From Bipolaris cookei (taxonomy: Eukaryota > Ascomycota > Dothideomycetes > Pleosporales > Pleosporaceae), in contig NRSV01000003.1 in NCBI GenBank assembly GCA_002286855.1, forward strand, positions 235,159 to 299,158: a stretch of 64,000 bases of DNA, in the 5' to 3' direction. Numbering within the stretch: position 1 is the stretch's first letter; each line of letters begins with the position of its first letter. Below, piece by piece: positions 45,942-58,194 of the stretch. The notes below the pieces were generated by a model. That model saw only the letters and a program-made list of their open reading frames with translations. It had not been told where the DNA came from and searched no databases. The position numbers were made by a program, and so were the translations under genes.

Positions 45942-46822
45942 GAAATGGGATCCAGTTCGCGGAAGTTTTCGCGCTGCAATCAGTGTCACATGACGTTATG
46001 CTAGGGGGTTTTGCGAGCTGTCGCATCGGAGGTTTCTAATCTTTCTTTCATGTGCTATATACCCATATACTTCAACATCGACATTTGTAGTATATATCAA
46101 TACCACAAAAATTCACATTGGCTATAGATTATTCCTATGCTGCACCAAGAGAGACAGGTGAAAACAATGCATTTGTGACATTGATCCACATTGCGCTTAG
46201 CGCGGATAACTTAGACATACCTGAGGCTACACGACGTTCGCGATATGCGCCAGCGCATACGTCATCAACCATCACAGATTCGAACTTCACATCCAACACT
46301 CCTTCGTTGCGTGGTCATAATTGAATTTGTTATCACATTGCGCCCATATCGATTGTCTTGGTATTAGAAACAACACGAATAAGAAGCGGCATAGCCCAAA
46401 TGGAAAAATGACGGGGTCTAGTGTGACCAAAAGATGTGCTTACGAATGCCGGATGTATGGAAGACGCGGATGCTAGGCAGCAAGTAGGCGCATCATGTGG
46501 AGAAAAAGACATGTGAATATTGGATCCACCGCCCGCAAGAGCACTGCCTCGCCCGGAGCATGACGGAAGCTGGGCATTGTCAGCAGTGATTTCATAGTTG
46601 AATATATGCAAGTACTACATTACAACCAACACTCCAGGTTTATGTTTTTGAAATAGTTATTGCTCTCGTGTGCAATACGCCCTTCTTATCCTTCTCCATC
46701 GGAACATCCTTCATATCCGCATACCCCGGAAACACCCCCCCTCCCCCGACATCTATACCATATACTATCTCCTACACGATTTCAAATCCAGGCCGTCTTG
46801 ATAACCTCTGGTATTTCTAACC
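45942..46822. other. intergenic between ECM11 and Pyr4-like gene
   Basis: 881 bp. A 68-codon frame at 46118-46324 and a 92-codon minus frame at 46333-46611 have no recognisable content. The last 150 bp is a C-rich leader for the next gene. Confidence 0.45.
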
Positions 46823-47697
46823 ATGCCCTTCGAAGCCTCCCAAAAAATTTCCTCTCACCACCTAATCCCCCAATCCATCGACGTATCCCTTGGACCCCCC
46901 GAATCCTACTTTTTCATCACCGATTTCTTGATAATATCCTGTGGCATCTTGTACACGCTCTGCTACGCCTTCTACACCATCCGCACATACAGTGACCGCT
47001 TCCTGGCTGGCACCGTGCAGTTCCTCAGCGCAACAATGGCGTACGAGATGTACTACGCGTACGTGTGTACATCGACGACGTTCCAGCGCGCGTGCTTCTT
47101 CGTGTGGTTCTTGTTCGACATAACATTTGTGACTGTGGCGCTGGCGTATGCGTATGCGCCTGGGGAGCGCAGGAAGACGATTGTGAAGTTGTTGTGGCAG
47201 ACGCCGGCGTGGATGGCGCTTTTGTGGGGGGTGGGCGTGGTATGGCCGGATGAAAGGGAGCAGAAGACTGCGTTTTTTACGGGGTTGTATCTTGAGTTGC
47301 CGATTGGGTGGGGACAGATTTTGTATTTGGTGAGGAGGGAGGACACGAAGGGGCAGTCGCTGGAGATTTGGTAGGTTCGAAGTTTTTTATCTTTTTGGTG
47401 TTTTTTTAAAAAAAAGGATTTTTGAGTATTACCGGGTTTTCTGTCTATCCTTCTTTCGGAATCGAAGTGATAGGAGATGGGGCTAATGAGACTAGGATTA
47501 CGAGGTATCTTGGGTGTATTACGGCGTTTTTGGTTTTCATATGGCGGTACGTCAATGTGCCTAAGAATTGGGCGTATGTGGGGAACTGGTGGAGTATTGG
47601 CGGTATGATTGTCACTTTACTCCCAGAAACAGTGTACCCATTCTTTTACGTCTGGGCGCATCGCAAAGAGAGGGAAAAGAAGGAAAAGACTGCATAA
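46823..47697 (+). CDS. seven-helix membrane protein of the Pyr4/PaxB terpene cyclase family
   Basis: Two exons (46823-47370 and 47496-47697) encode 249 residues, the standard length for this family. The split Trp codon at the junction restores EIWITRYLGC. Seven hydrophobic segments are visible, centred near residues 42, 70, 97, 127, 152, 185 and 223. Pyr4-type enzymes cyclise epoxy-prenyl chains in meroterpenoid and indole-diterpene pathways, with a catalytic Glu in helix 2 and Asp in helix 7. Here helix 2 has E75 (MAYEMYYAY) in the expected spot, but helix 7 has E227 (TLLPETVYPFFY) where Asp is usual. The KGQSLEIW..R block before helix 6 also fits. No prenyltransferase, synthase or oxygenase gene is nearby, so a role in a local pathway is unsupported. 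Confidence 0.7.
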
Positions 47698-47870
47698 GGC
47701 ACAAGACAAGGGTATGCCGAAACGATTCGCGATTTTCTAAGATATATAGGGTTGTACTACAAAGTACCGCTCATGAACATACAGAGGTTGCCTTTTCTTT
47801 TCTGGAAAAAAACCACAAAGAAACACGGAAAATCCCCCAGACGCTACATTTTCACTCAGATATTGAGAAT

Positions 47871-48250
47871 CTAAGCACAGTAGTCGGGCTTGCCAGCTCC
47901 GCCATCAACACAGTTTCCGCAGGGGACGCGTCCATTGGCCCAGACCAGCGTCTCGCCTTGTCCCGCACACTTGAAGAGGGACTTGTCGATTTGGTCGACA
48001 GCAGGGTACTGTCCATTGTTCCACGAGTCTTGCAAAACCTTGCCCTGGATTTCAGAGTTGGTCCAGCCTGGAATTGCGTTAGGAATTATGCAGCAGGAGA
48101 AGTGATGGATATGGGGAGACGGGAGGGAGACATACCGCGCCACTTCAGAGTGGAGCCGCAGTAGAGCTGGAAGGTCTTGCAGTTACCGGCAGATGCGGTG
48201 ATGGCGAGTTGAGTGAGGGCAAGGGTGATGAGGGTGTTGATAGCGACCAT
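47871..48250 (-). CDS. small secreted cysteine-rich protein, candidate effector
   Basis: Two exons on the minus strand (48250-48136 and 48067-47871; 66-nt intron) encode 103 residues. A clean signal peptide (MVAINTLITLALTQLAITASA) is followed by a mature part of about 82 residues with six cysteines. The first two are close together near the N-terminus (NCKTFQLYC), one is central (FKCAG), and three are near the C-terminus (PCGNC, YCA). There are no transmembrane segment and no family I can name. Six cysteines and small size suggest three disulphides. Secretion follows from the sequence; an effector role is inference only. It is divergent from the next secreted protein. Confidence 0.85.
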
Positions 48251-49167
48251 GGTGACGGTTGAGTTGCGTGTTAAGCGGTGATGTAGGGTTTTGGTGAGTG
48301 AATTATTGAAGAATGTGGTTGAAGACTGTGTTGTAGCAAGTTGCTGTGATCGTTTCTAGATTGGTATTTCTGTTCTTTTATATCTCTCCAGTTGCTGACT
48401 TCCTCGTAGAACTGTCACATATCTTTCAAATCGCCGACTTCCTCGTACAATGGCTAGAGTGTCCAATCCTAGAAGATTCGATCTAGCTACGTTCAACTCA
48501 GTCACCGATACTACCACTGTTCCCATGTCTACGAGGCGTAGCTGAGACGAAGCGGTCTGGTACATCTGTTCAGCTCGCAAAAGTCAAAGGAGTGGAGAAG
48601 CTGAAGCGGTTGTTGTGGTCGCGGTAATTTATCCGTCAGCATGCTGTGGATCAGATAGCTGAAATTTTGACACTCAGGCCCATCACACCACCAAAGTATT
48701 CCAGCTTAGCATAGTGTTACACCGCTGCTCAATAAAGCATACGATGTAACGGTTGATCCACAAATCCTACATATAGCGCCAAGATTGGCAACAGGGATGT
48801 TTCGTGGTCAATGCAAGTGTTACGTGTCGCAGGGAACAACGGAGATTTTAGTACGTAACGGCTCAGCTGCGGCTGATATTCCTTCCTTCTCAGGGACCAA
48901 CACCGTTGGTAGTGGGTGCCACATTGTAACGGCTATTCTGCTTCGCCATGGCACAAAGTGCTCGATTTGCTTTATGGAGAGGAGTGATTTTATTTGGCTG
49001 TTTCACAGATCTCTAGGTATAAAGATCAAGGCAGCTTTGTACTGAAGGCATCACAAAAACTTTCCTCGAGCCACCAACGCAACATCAGCAAATCTCCTAC
49101 GTACCTTCTCATCTTCTAGAAGCATATCATACCTGTTTACACCAGTCAGCTCCGCAATATCAACACC
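48251..49167. promoter_or_regulatory. spacer between two divergent secreted-protein genes
   Basis: 917 bp carrying the promoters of both small secreted proteins. Close to the first gene it has a repeated motif: TTGCTGACTTCCTCGTA and TCGCCGACTTCCTCGTA (about 48393 and 48431). No other gene is seen; a frame at 48785-49045 is unconvincing. Confidence 0.45.
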
Positions 49168-49463
49168 ATGCGTTCGACTACTATGATGACCACTGTACTT
49201 TCGCTCTTGACAGCGACCAGTCTTGCCTTTCCTGCCGAGCAAGTAGGTAGCCTGACAGCTCGTGCCAAATGCAGCACGAAATCTGATTGCACTGGTGGAA
49301 AAGTATGCATGGGTAAGTCGCCTTGGTTGGATGAAAAGAACACTTGCTAACACTGTCCACGCTAGTCGTTGGTTGTCATGGACAGATTGTAGGGTCTACC
49401 TGCGAGACGGCCAGTTACTGCAACAGCTTCTCTGCACCTACGTGTGGCGCGACTTGCAAGTAG
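49168..49463 (+). CDS. small secreted protein with eight cysteines, candidate effector
   Basis: Too short for a plain ORF search to show it whole. Exons 49168-49312 and 49366-49463 (53-nt intron, phase 1) encode 80 residues. A signal peptide (MRSTTMMTTVLSLLTATSLAFPA) is followed by a short pro-like stretch ending LTAR, then a compact domain. It has cysteines in KCSTKSDC, KVC, GCHG, STC, SYC, TCG and TCK: eight in under 50 residues, which suggests four disulphides. I know no family with exactly this spacing. Secretion is well supported; effector or antimicrobial roles are only guesses. Confidence 0.82.
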
Positions 49464-50525
49464 AGTAAAAAGAGGGTTTAGGGTTGGCTTAGAAGTAGAC
49501 ATACATACAGTACTAACTCAAAAGTCTGTTCGCACTAGCGTCTGGGCGCACCAACACCACTTTTTTGCCTAACTTCAACACCGTGCAATTCCACCAAACC
49601 ATGTTCGATTTTCAAATTAAGATAAGATAATTACTGCTGTGATTGCTAGTATTCTGTCTAGTACTCATTTGCCTGTGTTACGGCCCGGATTCGTTGCGGC
49701 ATACTCAAGATTAGACTAGCTATCAGAGTATCTGGTATTGCAAACCATGCCTACGCGAACGAACTTCTGATAGGTGACTGTATGTATAGCGGCCGTGCTT
49801 CCTTGGACGAATTAGATCTTATTTATCCCAGGCCGCGAGACAATTTAATAGGTCGGTGTGAACATCGTTTTGAGATTGACAACACGAGTAATCGCGATAG
49901 AGTTATGCAAGCAACCAATCCCCTTACACCGACATACTCGGCACTTTTCCGTTGTGCCGTAGCTTCACATCATAACATACCGGGACGCCCATAACGGACG
50001 ATCGGCACACAAGCTTTTCAGCCACAAGTGTAGCCGCAGCGACGAGTCCGCGGCGCCACGACAACGAACTGGGTCGACGTCGTCATATTCCCTGTTTTTT
50101 TGTTCGACGGGATTTGACAAGTCTGCGTTCTGGTAGAAAGACTTCAGATTGCATACGTCCGTTGGGCAAGGAGACGAACCAAGGGCCAATGCATGGAGAT
50201 TAGAGTTTGGCAGCAGAGAAACCTGCAAGCGGCTTGGATCTAGGCCGCCGATAGCGTCTTTCATAAGATGGCAGCCACAGCAGGACGCGCTTGCGAAGCC
50301 GTGCACACAGCCTATGGCGCCCATAACATGCAATGCCGATCTTCAGCCACACCAATAGCACAGTCGCACCCAAGATGAGTAGTATTTAGCTCCTAATGAC
50401 GCCGGCGGTACATCATCTCGTCTAGTTGGTTCAATCTCTTGTTCACTGCTACACCTCTTTTCTAATCGCCCTGCGCCCGTCGTCGCGACTTGTTTGCTTC
50501 ATCAGGGCCACCATCACCCGTCGAA
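49464..50525. other. intergenic upstream of PNS1
   Basis: 1.06 kb including the PNS1 promoter. Short frames on both strands (for example 49965-50333 minus) have no recognisable content. No gene is seen. Confidence 0.5.
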
Positions 50526-52339
50526 ATGACCTCCCAGGGTCAAGCTGCTGACTACTATGCAGGCGGCGCACCGCCCCAGCAGCCCCAGGGCGCATACTAC
50601 CAGGGCCAGCCTTACGGACAGCAGCCTCCCCAGTACAATCAGGGCTATGCGCCGCCTCAAGGGCCACCGCCAATGCAGCAGAACAACGGATATCAGCAGA
50701 ATGGCTATGGCAACAAAAAACAGAGCTTTGAGCAGACATTCAAGCTTGACAAGCCAAAGTACAATGACTGGTGGGCGGGTCTACTCTTCATCGCCGTGTT
50801 TCTGGGTTATGTTGCTGTGAGCGCAATTTCCATTCGAGGATACGGTCAGTCTTCCATTCATCAGTTTGCGATTCGGCCCGTCAAGGAGAATACTGATGGC
50901 TGCATGCAGCGCGAACCAACAGCGGAGGCATCTACGGTAACGATACTAACAATTTCGCGCTCAATTCCAACACAATTATCCTCTTCGCATTCGTTCTCGG
51001 TATGGCTACCGTCTTCAGTTACGCGTATATCTGGGCGGCGCGTAAGTTCACCAAGCAGTTCATCTGGATCACTGGCATCCTCAATATTGTCTTTGGCTTC
51101 GTGACGGCTATTTACATGCTTTCCAGGCGGTACTGGTCTGGGGGCATTGTCTTTTTGATCTTCAGCGTCTTCTACGTCTTCTGCTTCATTAGCTGGATTC
51201 CCAGGATCCCGTTCAGTGTGCTCATGCTGCAGACTGTGATTGACGTATCGAAGAAGTACGGACATACTTATCTTGTCTCGTTGGGCGGTGGAATTCTTGC
51301 TGCGGCACTGGGCGCATGGTATTCGGTTACGCTGGTCTCGATTTATGTCCAGTATACGCCGAACGGAGCAAATTCCAATTGTAGGAACGGCGTTGGCGAT
51401 TGTGGCAATGGCAAGGTTATCGGCCTGCTCGTCTTTGTCACATTTGCCATGTACTGGATTTCGGAGTAAGTGGTTATGGCGCAAGCCCAAACGCACTCAC
51501 TTGCTAACAGCAGAATAGATGGCTAAAGAACACCATTCACGTCACCATTTCTGGTGTATATGGTTCGTGGTTTTTTGCGCCCAATGCTATGCCTCGAGGC
51601 GCAACTCGGGGTGCGTTCAAGCGCGCCATGACATACAGTTTCGGTAGCATCAGTCTTGGAAGCTTGCTCGTAGCTATTATCCAGTTCCTGCGACAGATTT
51701 GCTCCGCTGCTCAACGTAACGCATCTGGCGAGGGAAATCTGGTCGGGACAATCCTGTTCTGCGTACTCGGCTGCATCATCTCCCTTCTGGAGTGGGCGGT
51801 TGAGTTCTTGAACAGATATGCGTTCAGCTACATCGCACTCTACGGAAAGAGCTATATTGCGGCTGCAAAGGATACGTGGAAGTGAGTGCTGGGAAGACGT
51901 TGAATTTGGGAGTAGCAAGCTGACTTTCTCAGGATGATCAAGGATCGCGGTATCGACGCACTCGTCAACGAGTGCTTGATCGGACCCGTACTCTCCATGG
52001 GCGCTACATTCATCGCATACGCATGTGCACTGCTGGCCTACCTGTACCTCATTTTCACCTCTCCTGCGTACAACGCAGATGGAGGCTACACGCCGGTTGT
52101 GGTGGCTTTTGCTTTCCTGATCGGGCTGCAAATCTGTAAGTTTGTTGGAAGAGTGGTGACTGATGGACGCCTACTTACTGTCAGCAGGCAAAATTTTCAC
52201 AACGCCGCTGAGCAGCGGTGTCGACACGATTTTTGTTGCAATGGCGTGGGACCCCGATGTCCTCATGCGCGAGCACCCGGACCTCTACCACCGCATGGTA
52301 GCTGTGTACCCACAGGTCCAGCAGGCCATCCACGCCTAG
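50526..52339 (+). CDS. PNS1: choline transporter-like (CTL/SLC44) membrane protein Pns1
   Basis: Plasma-membrane protein of the CTL family. Exons: 50526-50844, 50910-51465, 51519-51881, 51933-52135 and 52188-52339; 530 residues. A Gly/Gln/Tyr/Pro-rich cytosolic N-terminus (YYAGGAPPQQPQGAYYQG and repeats of NGY) precedes DKPKYNDWWAGLLFIAVFLG, the typical first helix. About ten helices follow. Family blocks include VYGSWFF, RGATRGAFKRAMTYSFGSI, LLEWAVEFLNRYAFSYIALYG, VLSMGATFIAYA and the C-terminal TIFVAMAWDPDVLMREHPDLY. Choline transport by fungal Pns1 is not well established, so the substrate is left open. All four introns lie in the transmembrane half and are 51-65 nt. Confidence 0.94.
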
Positions 52340-53299
52340 GGTCGAGCTATGCATCGAGCCGAGGCTTTTGGCCAGCATCTGGAGCCCAACTAGATATATA
52401 ATGCTTGATATCACGCGATAGCCACAGTCATCGATGACGATCAGTTGCTGCGCAGTTTTTTACGATGTTCGTTGCCCATGGCAGGGCACCCCTGGAGGAA
52501 AAGGCGGACCAACTGGGCTTAGCGCAAACTACCGGCGGGAGAAGGAAGCGATTGCTCCACTCGGGCTTGGTTCGTCGATGACGTATGACGTCTTCGTGCT
52601 TGATGCGCCCACCCACCCACCAGACAATGGCATCGAGCCGGAGCGTATAGTCTTGTTGAGCATCACACGACGGGGCACTGCGTCCACGGCCGAGAAGGCG
52701 TTCCTGGCCCTCGTGGGCTGTGTCGAGGCTCGAGCGAGACTTGTGTGTAGCATGTACATGACTGAGGTATTAATCTAATGTCGTTTTCGCCCGTCCATGG
52801 AGCCCCTCACCCACGCCCGACGCGTCCAGGTGTGTGTGTGCGTATGTGCAACTCTGGCGCGTTTGTGCCTGCCGCCACAAAGCCACTTGGCGGCCCAATC
52901 GGGTGCCCACAAACATCGTCACCGCCTTGCGGGGTCTCTGGCTGCCCTCCCAACACATAAGTAAACACGTACTCGTTGGCCGGTGACGCTCTCTCGCCCA
53001 CGCAATACTGCACACTGAAGCATCTGCACGCCGCCCAGCCGCCGACCCGTCTGGCCAGGTAAGTCTTGCTCTCACTGCATGAATTGCCTGCCTTCACTGC
53101 ATTGCTCCAAGCCCCGCCTTGGCTCCTGCTACAAATACCCCACCAAACACATTTTCCTGCTCTGCCCATCGTCCAAACAAACCCCTCTCCCCCTCCAGTT
53201 CCTTCACCCCACCTCACCTTTCTCGTCCTCCTCACCACACCTTACTTTCAGTCTGAACAGACCAAGTTAACGCTTAGCCCCCAGCAACACACCTCCATC
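52340..53299. other. intergenic, PNS1 3' flank and mpdA promoter with C-rich leader
   Basis: 960 bp. The mpdA reading frame stays open 78 codons upstream of its start, through a C/T-rich leader with no protein character (about 53080-53290). This is most likely a 5' UTR of a strongly expressed gene. No gene is seen. Confidence 0.5.
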
Positions 53300-54472
53300 A
53301 TGTCCTACGAGAAGAAGGCAGTCCACTTTGGCGGTGGTAACATCGGCCGTGGCTTTGTCGCAGAGTTCCTTCACAACTCAGGCTTCGAGGTCGTCTTTGT
53401 CGATGTCATGGACTCCATCATCGAGTCTCTCCAAAAGACCCCCTCGTACACTGTCACTGAGATTGGTGATGATGGCGAGCGCACATTCACCATTGACCAC
53501 TACCGTGCCATTAACTCCAAGCACGAGATGGACAAGGTTGTTGACGAGATTGCCTCTGCCGATGTCGTTACCTGCGCTGTCGGCCCCAACATCCTCAAGT
53601 TTGTTGCCGAGCCCGTTGCCAAAGCGATTGAGAAGCGCACTCTTGACTACCCCCTCGCCGTCATTGCCTGCGAGAACGCAATCAACGCTACAACCACATG
53701 GAGGGGCTTCATCGAAGGAAAGCTGAGCGATGAGACCAAGAAGAACATTGACAGCAAGGCCCGCTTCGCCAACTCGGCTATTGACCGAATTGTCCCACAG
53801 CAGCCCGAGAAATCTGGCCTCAACGTCGTCATTGAGAAGTTCCACGAGTGGTGTGTCGAGCAGAAGCCATTCGAGAACGGTGGCAAGAAGCCAGATGTTA
53901 AGGGCATCCACTACGTCGACAACCTCGAGCCATACATTGAGCGCAAGCTCTTCACTGTCAACACTTCACACGCCACTGCCGCCTACTACGGACACCAGAA
54001 CAAGATTAGCTACATCCATGAGGTTCTCCGCGACAAGAAGCTTCACGACGTTGTTCGCGACGCTGTTAGGGAGACTGCTCACTTGATCATTAACAAGCAC
54101 GGCGTCAGCGCCTCGGAGCAGGACGACTATGTTGAGAAGATCATCAAGCGCATCTCCAACCCCGTCCTCAAGGACAACGTAGAGCGTGTTGGCCGTGCTC
54201 CTCTGCGCAAACTTTCCCGCAAGGAGCGATTCATCGGCCCCGCTGCTCAGCTGGCTGAGAGGGGTGACAAGGTTGATGCTCTGCTTGGCGCTGTCGAGCA
54301 GGCCTACCGCTTCCAGAACGTCGAGGGTGACGAGGAGTCTGTTGAGCTCGCCAAGATTCTCAAGGGGCACTCCGCCGAGGAGGTTGTCACCAAGGTCAAC
54401 GGCATTGAGAAGGGCGAGCCCCTATTTGACCGTCTTGTCGCCATCGTCAAGAAGGTACAGAGTAGCAGCTGA
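53300..54472 (+). CDS. mpdA: mannitol-1-phosphate 5-dehydrogenase
   Basis: Intronless 390-residue NAD-dependent polyol dehydrogenase interconverting fructose 6-phosphate and mannitol 1-phosphate, the main entry to the mannitol pool in ascomycetes. It starts [19 protein letters not shown], the nucleotide-binding fold at once. [17 protein letters not shown] and [11 protein letters not shown] follow. The catalytic lysine/histidine region of the long-chain mannitol dehydrogenases is in [18 protein letters not shown], and the C-terminal helical domain has [15 protein letters not shown]. Codon use is strongly C-ending, unlike most neighbours, and suggests high expression. Lack of introns is normal for this gene. 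Confidence 0.96.
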   Translation: MSYEKKAVHFGGGNIGRGFVAEFLHNSGFEVVFVDVMDSIIESLQKTPSYTVTEIGDDGERTFTIDHYRAINSKHEMDKVVDEIASADVVTCAVGPNILKFVAEPVAKAIEKRTLDYPLAVIACENAINATTTWRGFIEGKLSDETKKNIDSKARFANSAIDRIVPQQPEKSGLNVVIEKFHEWCVEQKPFENGGKKPDVKGIHYVDNLEPYIERKLFTVNTSHATAAYYGHQNKISYIHEVLRDKKLHDVVRDAVRETAHLIINKHGVSASEQDDYVEKIIKRISNPVLKDNVERVGRAPLRKLSRKERFIGPAAQLAERGDKVDALLGAVEQAYRFQNVEGDEESVELAKILKGHSAEEVVTKVNGIEKGEPLFDRLVAIVKKVQSSS

Positions 54473-56853
54473 ATAACCGCCGGTAAACTCTAAGGAGTTG
54501 CCACTGCGGCAAATCAAAAAAATAAAATAAAGAAAGACAGGAGAGCAAGGACCACTAAGATTCATATATGGTGGGGAGGATCAACTATGCCTTGAGCAAT
54601 GGCTCAATTTGGCAGAGTTTCGACCAAAAACATGACATTGACTGGGATAATGTCTTACATAATGAGAGTATGATATGAATAATGAAATATACCCATTACC
54701 TATACACACTTGTGTCTTGTTCAAATTTGTCATGGTCTTGTTGTCACATATCATTGCTTTGAGCACCTACCATCTTGATACATGTCAGTACAATGTCCAC
54801 GCAGCCACTCTGCATTTCCTTCTGAGATATTGGGCTGACGTTGGCTGTAGCCTGGAACGATGTCTTCTCTTGTAAGTACGTAGTACTGATAAACACAACA
54901 TCCATGATCAGCAGTTAGTGCCAGCGTAGCCAGGATATACCTGGTTAATTTTGTAGAAACCTCGTATTCAAAAGCGGAAATTCTGCCGCAACGCTGAGTA
55001 CGGGTAGAGTTGTTATCCTAGCCAGGTATATGTACACCTTGGTACTGTCAAAAGTGCTACCTGGTGGGCTTGGGCTTGGTATTGTGACACGTCGCATGTG
55101 TGTAGCTGGCAATTCAAGTGTCGAGATTGCTGGGAGACATATCTACATAGTATAGCGATGACGAATTTATAATGTTTATTTATGCTTTGAATGAGGGCAG
55201 GCAAACTTATTAGATGTGACATTGACAATAGTTCATGTTCCTCAAACTACTCTCTAGGAAGGGGGTTAATAGGCACGCAAGCCCAATCACAAGCTATGGA
55301 TCAGATGGTTTTCTTATTCGTCCTATTTCCATTGGCAAATCTACTGGTTAGTTCAATAGAAACTGCCTTACAAAGTCTAGTTTTCGGGATCGGCATCTCT
55401 AAGAAGGCCTAAAATTGAGATCGGGAAGGTTTCCACCCAGACACGACATGTTGGGAGAGCGCGGAGCTTCGTAGTGCTTATGTCTGTTATGCTTTTAATT
55501 GGCTAGTATGTGTGCCAAGAAAAAGATAGATGGGATATACGTAACCACAAGTGGAGGCTGTGTACATACATATGCACATAAATGCGGACGATATTGCACG
55601 GGCCCCGAGAGTGCCGACGAGGGGACATCGAGTATACACAATCCATATTGGACCCCAATCACGATTTGCATGATGGATATATGGAATGCAGTACATGTCG
55701 AAACAACCGCAAAGGCTTGGAACGTCGCAAGGCTGAAACGCAATGGTAGCGGGCTCGGCCGGCGGGAGAACGGCGGGAAAATTGAGTTGGCTCGCTGCTG
55801 TGGCGCTAGGCCTGAACTGGTCTGCCAAGCTCCGTATTCTTATTACAGCCCCTCTGGCGGAATCAAGCAATGCCCATTAGCATTTTTAGATATGCTGCAC
55901 CAACACTACTTACCTCAGGGGCACTTTAGTGGCGGTGCGGCAGCAGCCACAGGCGTCCCGGCAATATACCACTCAACATCCCACCACAGCGGCAGCAGCT
56001 TCAGCCTGATATGGTCTGTTATGCAGGATTCATGGCAGTGCTGCCAAGCACTTGGGCGCTACACCAACATGCAGCTTTGAACATGGCTTGTCACAAGACC
56101 CGGCGCTAGCCCTCCCGACATGGAGAAGTTTTAGACGATCAAATCTTCTCCGATGCTCTCCCTTTCCCCTTTTCGCCCTGGACCCATGGACATTGGCCAG
56201 GTTCCAATCGTCCGTTGACGTCAGCTCACGGTGCACCTGGTCTTCCCCAAGAAGTCTTGGTTCTGCAACGCCAGCAAAAACCTTGCGGTTAATTATATAA
56301 ACGGCTTCAACATAAGCACGCGACACTGCCAGGCTGAAGATGACAGCAGCATTGTGGCGGCAAATCGGACCAACAAAGGAGATGTTTGTGGCCTGACTGC
56401 AGCTGGTAGTTCATCGACTCGTCGTCCACGAGCAAGTCCCCGCCCATGCACGCGTGAAAAAAAGGTGGAGCCTCTGATCCGCAATACGTCGCTTGCGTAT
56501 TCCTAGGTCAGGGAGTCAGGCCTCCTTTGCTCGGCATCCGGCGGACTTGCACGCGACCCGTTGGCGGCACCGAGTAAGTAAAGCATCCTGCTTACTGTTC
56601 TTGACATGTCCGCTTGATCTGGATTCTATGCTTCTTGTTTTTTCCCACTCTACTCCTTTCCCTTTGTTGAGTCAACAGACGCTCAACTTGACCGCCATCC
56701 GAGACACGAGTGTTCCAGGGGGATACTAGAGTGTCGTCTGCCCACCGTTTCCTTGTTTGCGTCAGCCTTTACACCATAAGCTTTCATGAGATAGCATTCC
56801 GGCCGCATTGTATACAGTACCACCGTGCCAAACTCGGGTACAACCAGCACAAA
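54473..56853. other. gene-poor spacer
   Basis: 2.4 kb with no gene I can support. A 193-codon plus frame at 55499-56080 has no domain, no ORF conservation cue and odd composition. Near-palindromic copies of CCAGG-TATA-CCTGG-like sequence occur at about 54930-54945 and 55020-55032. The region is otherwise featureless to me. Confidence 0.45.
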
Positions 56854-58194
56854 ATGGCAAACTCTACACTACCAGACAATGGCCAATGGAACAGCAAACC
56901 AGCCTGGAAACTGCCAGGATGGTGCGAACCAGTCGTACGTCCCCGAATCACACAGCAGAGCCTGCATGCAAAGTGCGGTGTATTAACATGGCTATGCATC
57001 TAGATGGTCGCCAGCATTCTATTCTTCGCCATGTTCATTACGCGGAAACGAAACTACAAAATATTTGCTGCACCCTCAAGTCGAAACGGCTACCTCGATG
57101 ATGCGCCAAATGATTCGATGGATCGCCTACTCCAACAGTCAGACAGCGACAGCGACTTCGACGAAGTCTATGCGACCAAGAACCCAAATGCACCCAAGGT
57201 CCGGAGTATTGGCTGCTGGAAGGTTACTACGCCCAACACCTCGCGCTTCCGCAACAACATACACAGCCGCATACTACAGCGCTTCCCGTTTTTGATCGAG
57301 ATGTTTTACTGGGTCATCAACTATGCCTTCTACCGCATGACGGCAATCGCATCGGCTAGGCTTTTTGCTGGACGAGGCATCTGGGACGTTTCGCAAGAAC
57401 ACGGAATTGCGGTTTTGGAGGCAGAGCAATTTGGCTTTCTGAGTTTTTTGTTCCCGCTCCGGGAGCGCGACGTGCAACAGTGGTTTATGCATGGACACCA
57501 AGATGCGCTTACTGTGCTGAACAAGTGCTATGCGCTGATCCACATCCCCGGCACTGTGGGGTAAGGAACATGTTTACGAAATTCTACTGGAGTAACACTG
57601 ACATTTGACAGCTTCATCTGCTGGTATTACTACGTCGCCCCCTCATTCGATACCTTTGCTATCGCTCGCCGGACACTTACGCTCACCAATTTTTGCGCCT
57701 TCATGACTTTTGTTGTATTCCCGTGCATGCCTCCGCGATTGCTGCCTGCCGAATACGGCTTCCTTGATACCGTCCGCCACGACGACGCACAGAGTGTGTG
57801 GATGAGTGGCAAGTTTGTCAACCAGCTTGCTGCGATGCCTTCGATGCATTTTGGATATGCTTTCTGTATTGGCATGACGCTCATCTACCATTCCGGCCTG
57901 TTCCGCCGCACCTTGGAGCCAGGCGAGGTTCGTAAAAACGCATTCTGGAAGACCTTCTACCTCATCCTTGGCGTTGGATACCCTTCATTTATCCTAACCG
58001 TTATTGTCGCTACCGCCAACCACTACTTTATGGATGCGCTTGTAGCTACGTGCTTCGTGTTCCTTTCCTTCTTCTGCAACAAGGTTTTTTACGTCTTCAT
58101 TCCCCTCGAGGATCTTTTGCTGTACGTTATCCGGGCAGACAAGCCAGTACCCACTACTGGTGACCGCTACCGCGAAAACGGCGGTCATTTATAG
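56854..58194 (+). CDS. PAP2-superfamily integral membrane protein, Aur1/inositolphosphotransferase-like
   Basis: Exons 56854-56934, 57004-57560 and 57612-58194; 406 residues. The N-terminal cytosolic part is acidic and Ser/Asp-rich (QSDSDSDFDEVYATKNP). About six helices follow. The PAP2_3-type active-site blocks are present: QLAAMPSMHFGYAFCIG (block C2 with its His) and ATANHYFMDALVA (block C3 with His and Asp). This pairing is shared with the inositolphosphorylceramide synthase Aur1 and with lipid phosphatase-like relatives. It is not Aur1 itself as far as I can judge, since the flanking sequence differs. It probably acts on a phospholipid or sphingolipid headgroup; the substrate is unknown. 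A C-terminal hydrophilic tail ends in DRYRENGGHL. Confidence 0.83.

Noticed and set aside
46823..49463. Secondary-metabolite gene cluster around the Pyr4-like gene
   Set aside because: Neighbours are an Ecm11-domain gene and small secreted proteins; no core synthase, prenyltransferase or oxygenase is present.
55499..56080. 193-codon plus-strand open frame
   Set aside because: Odd composition, no signal peptide or domain, and no supporting splice context.
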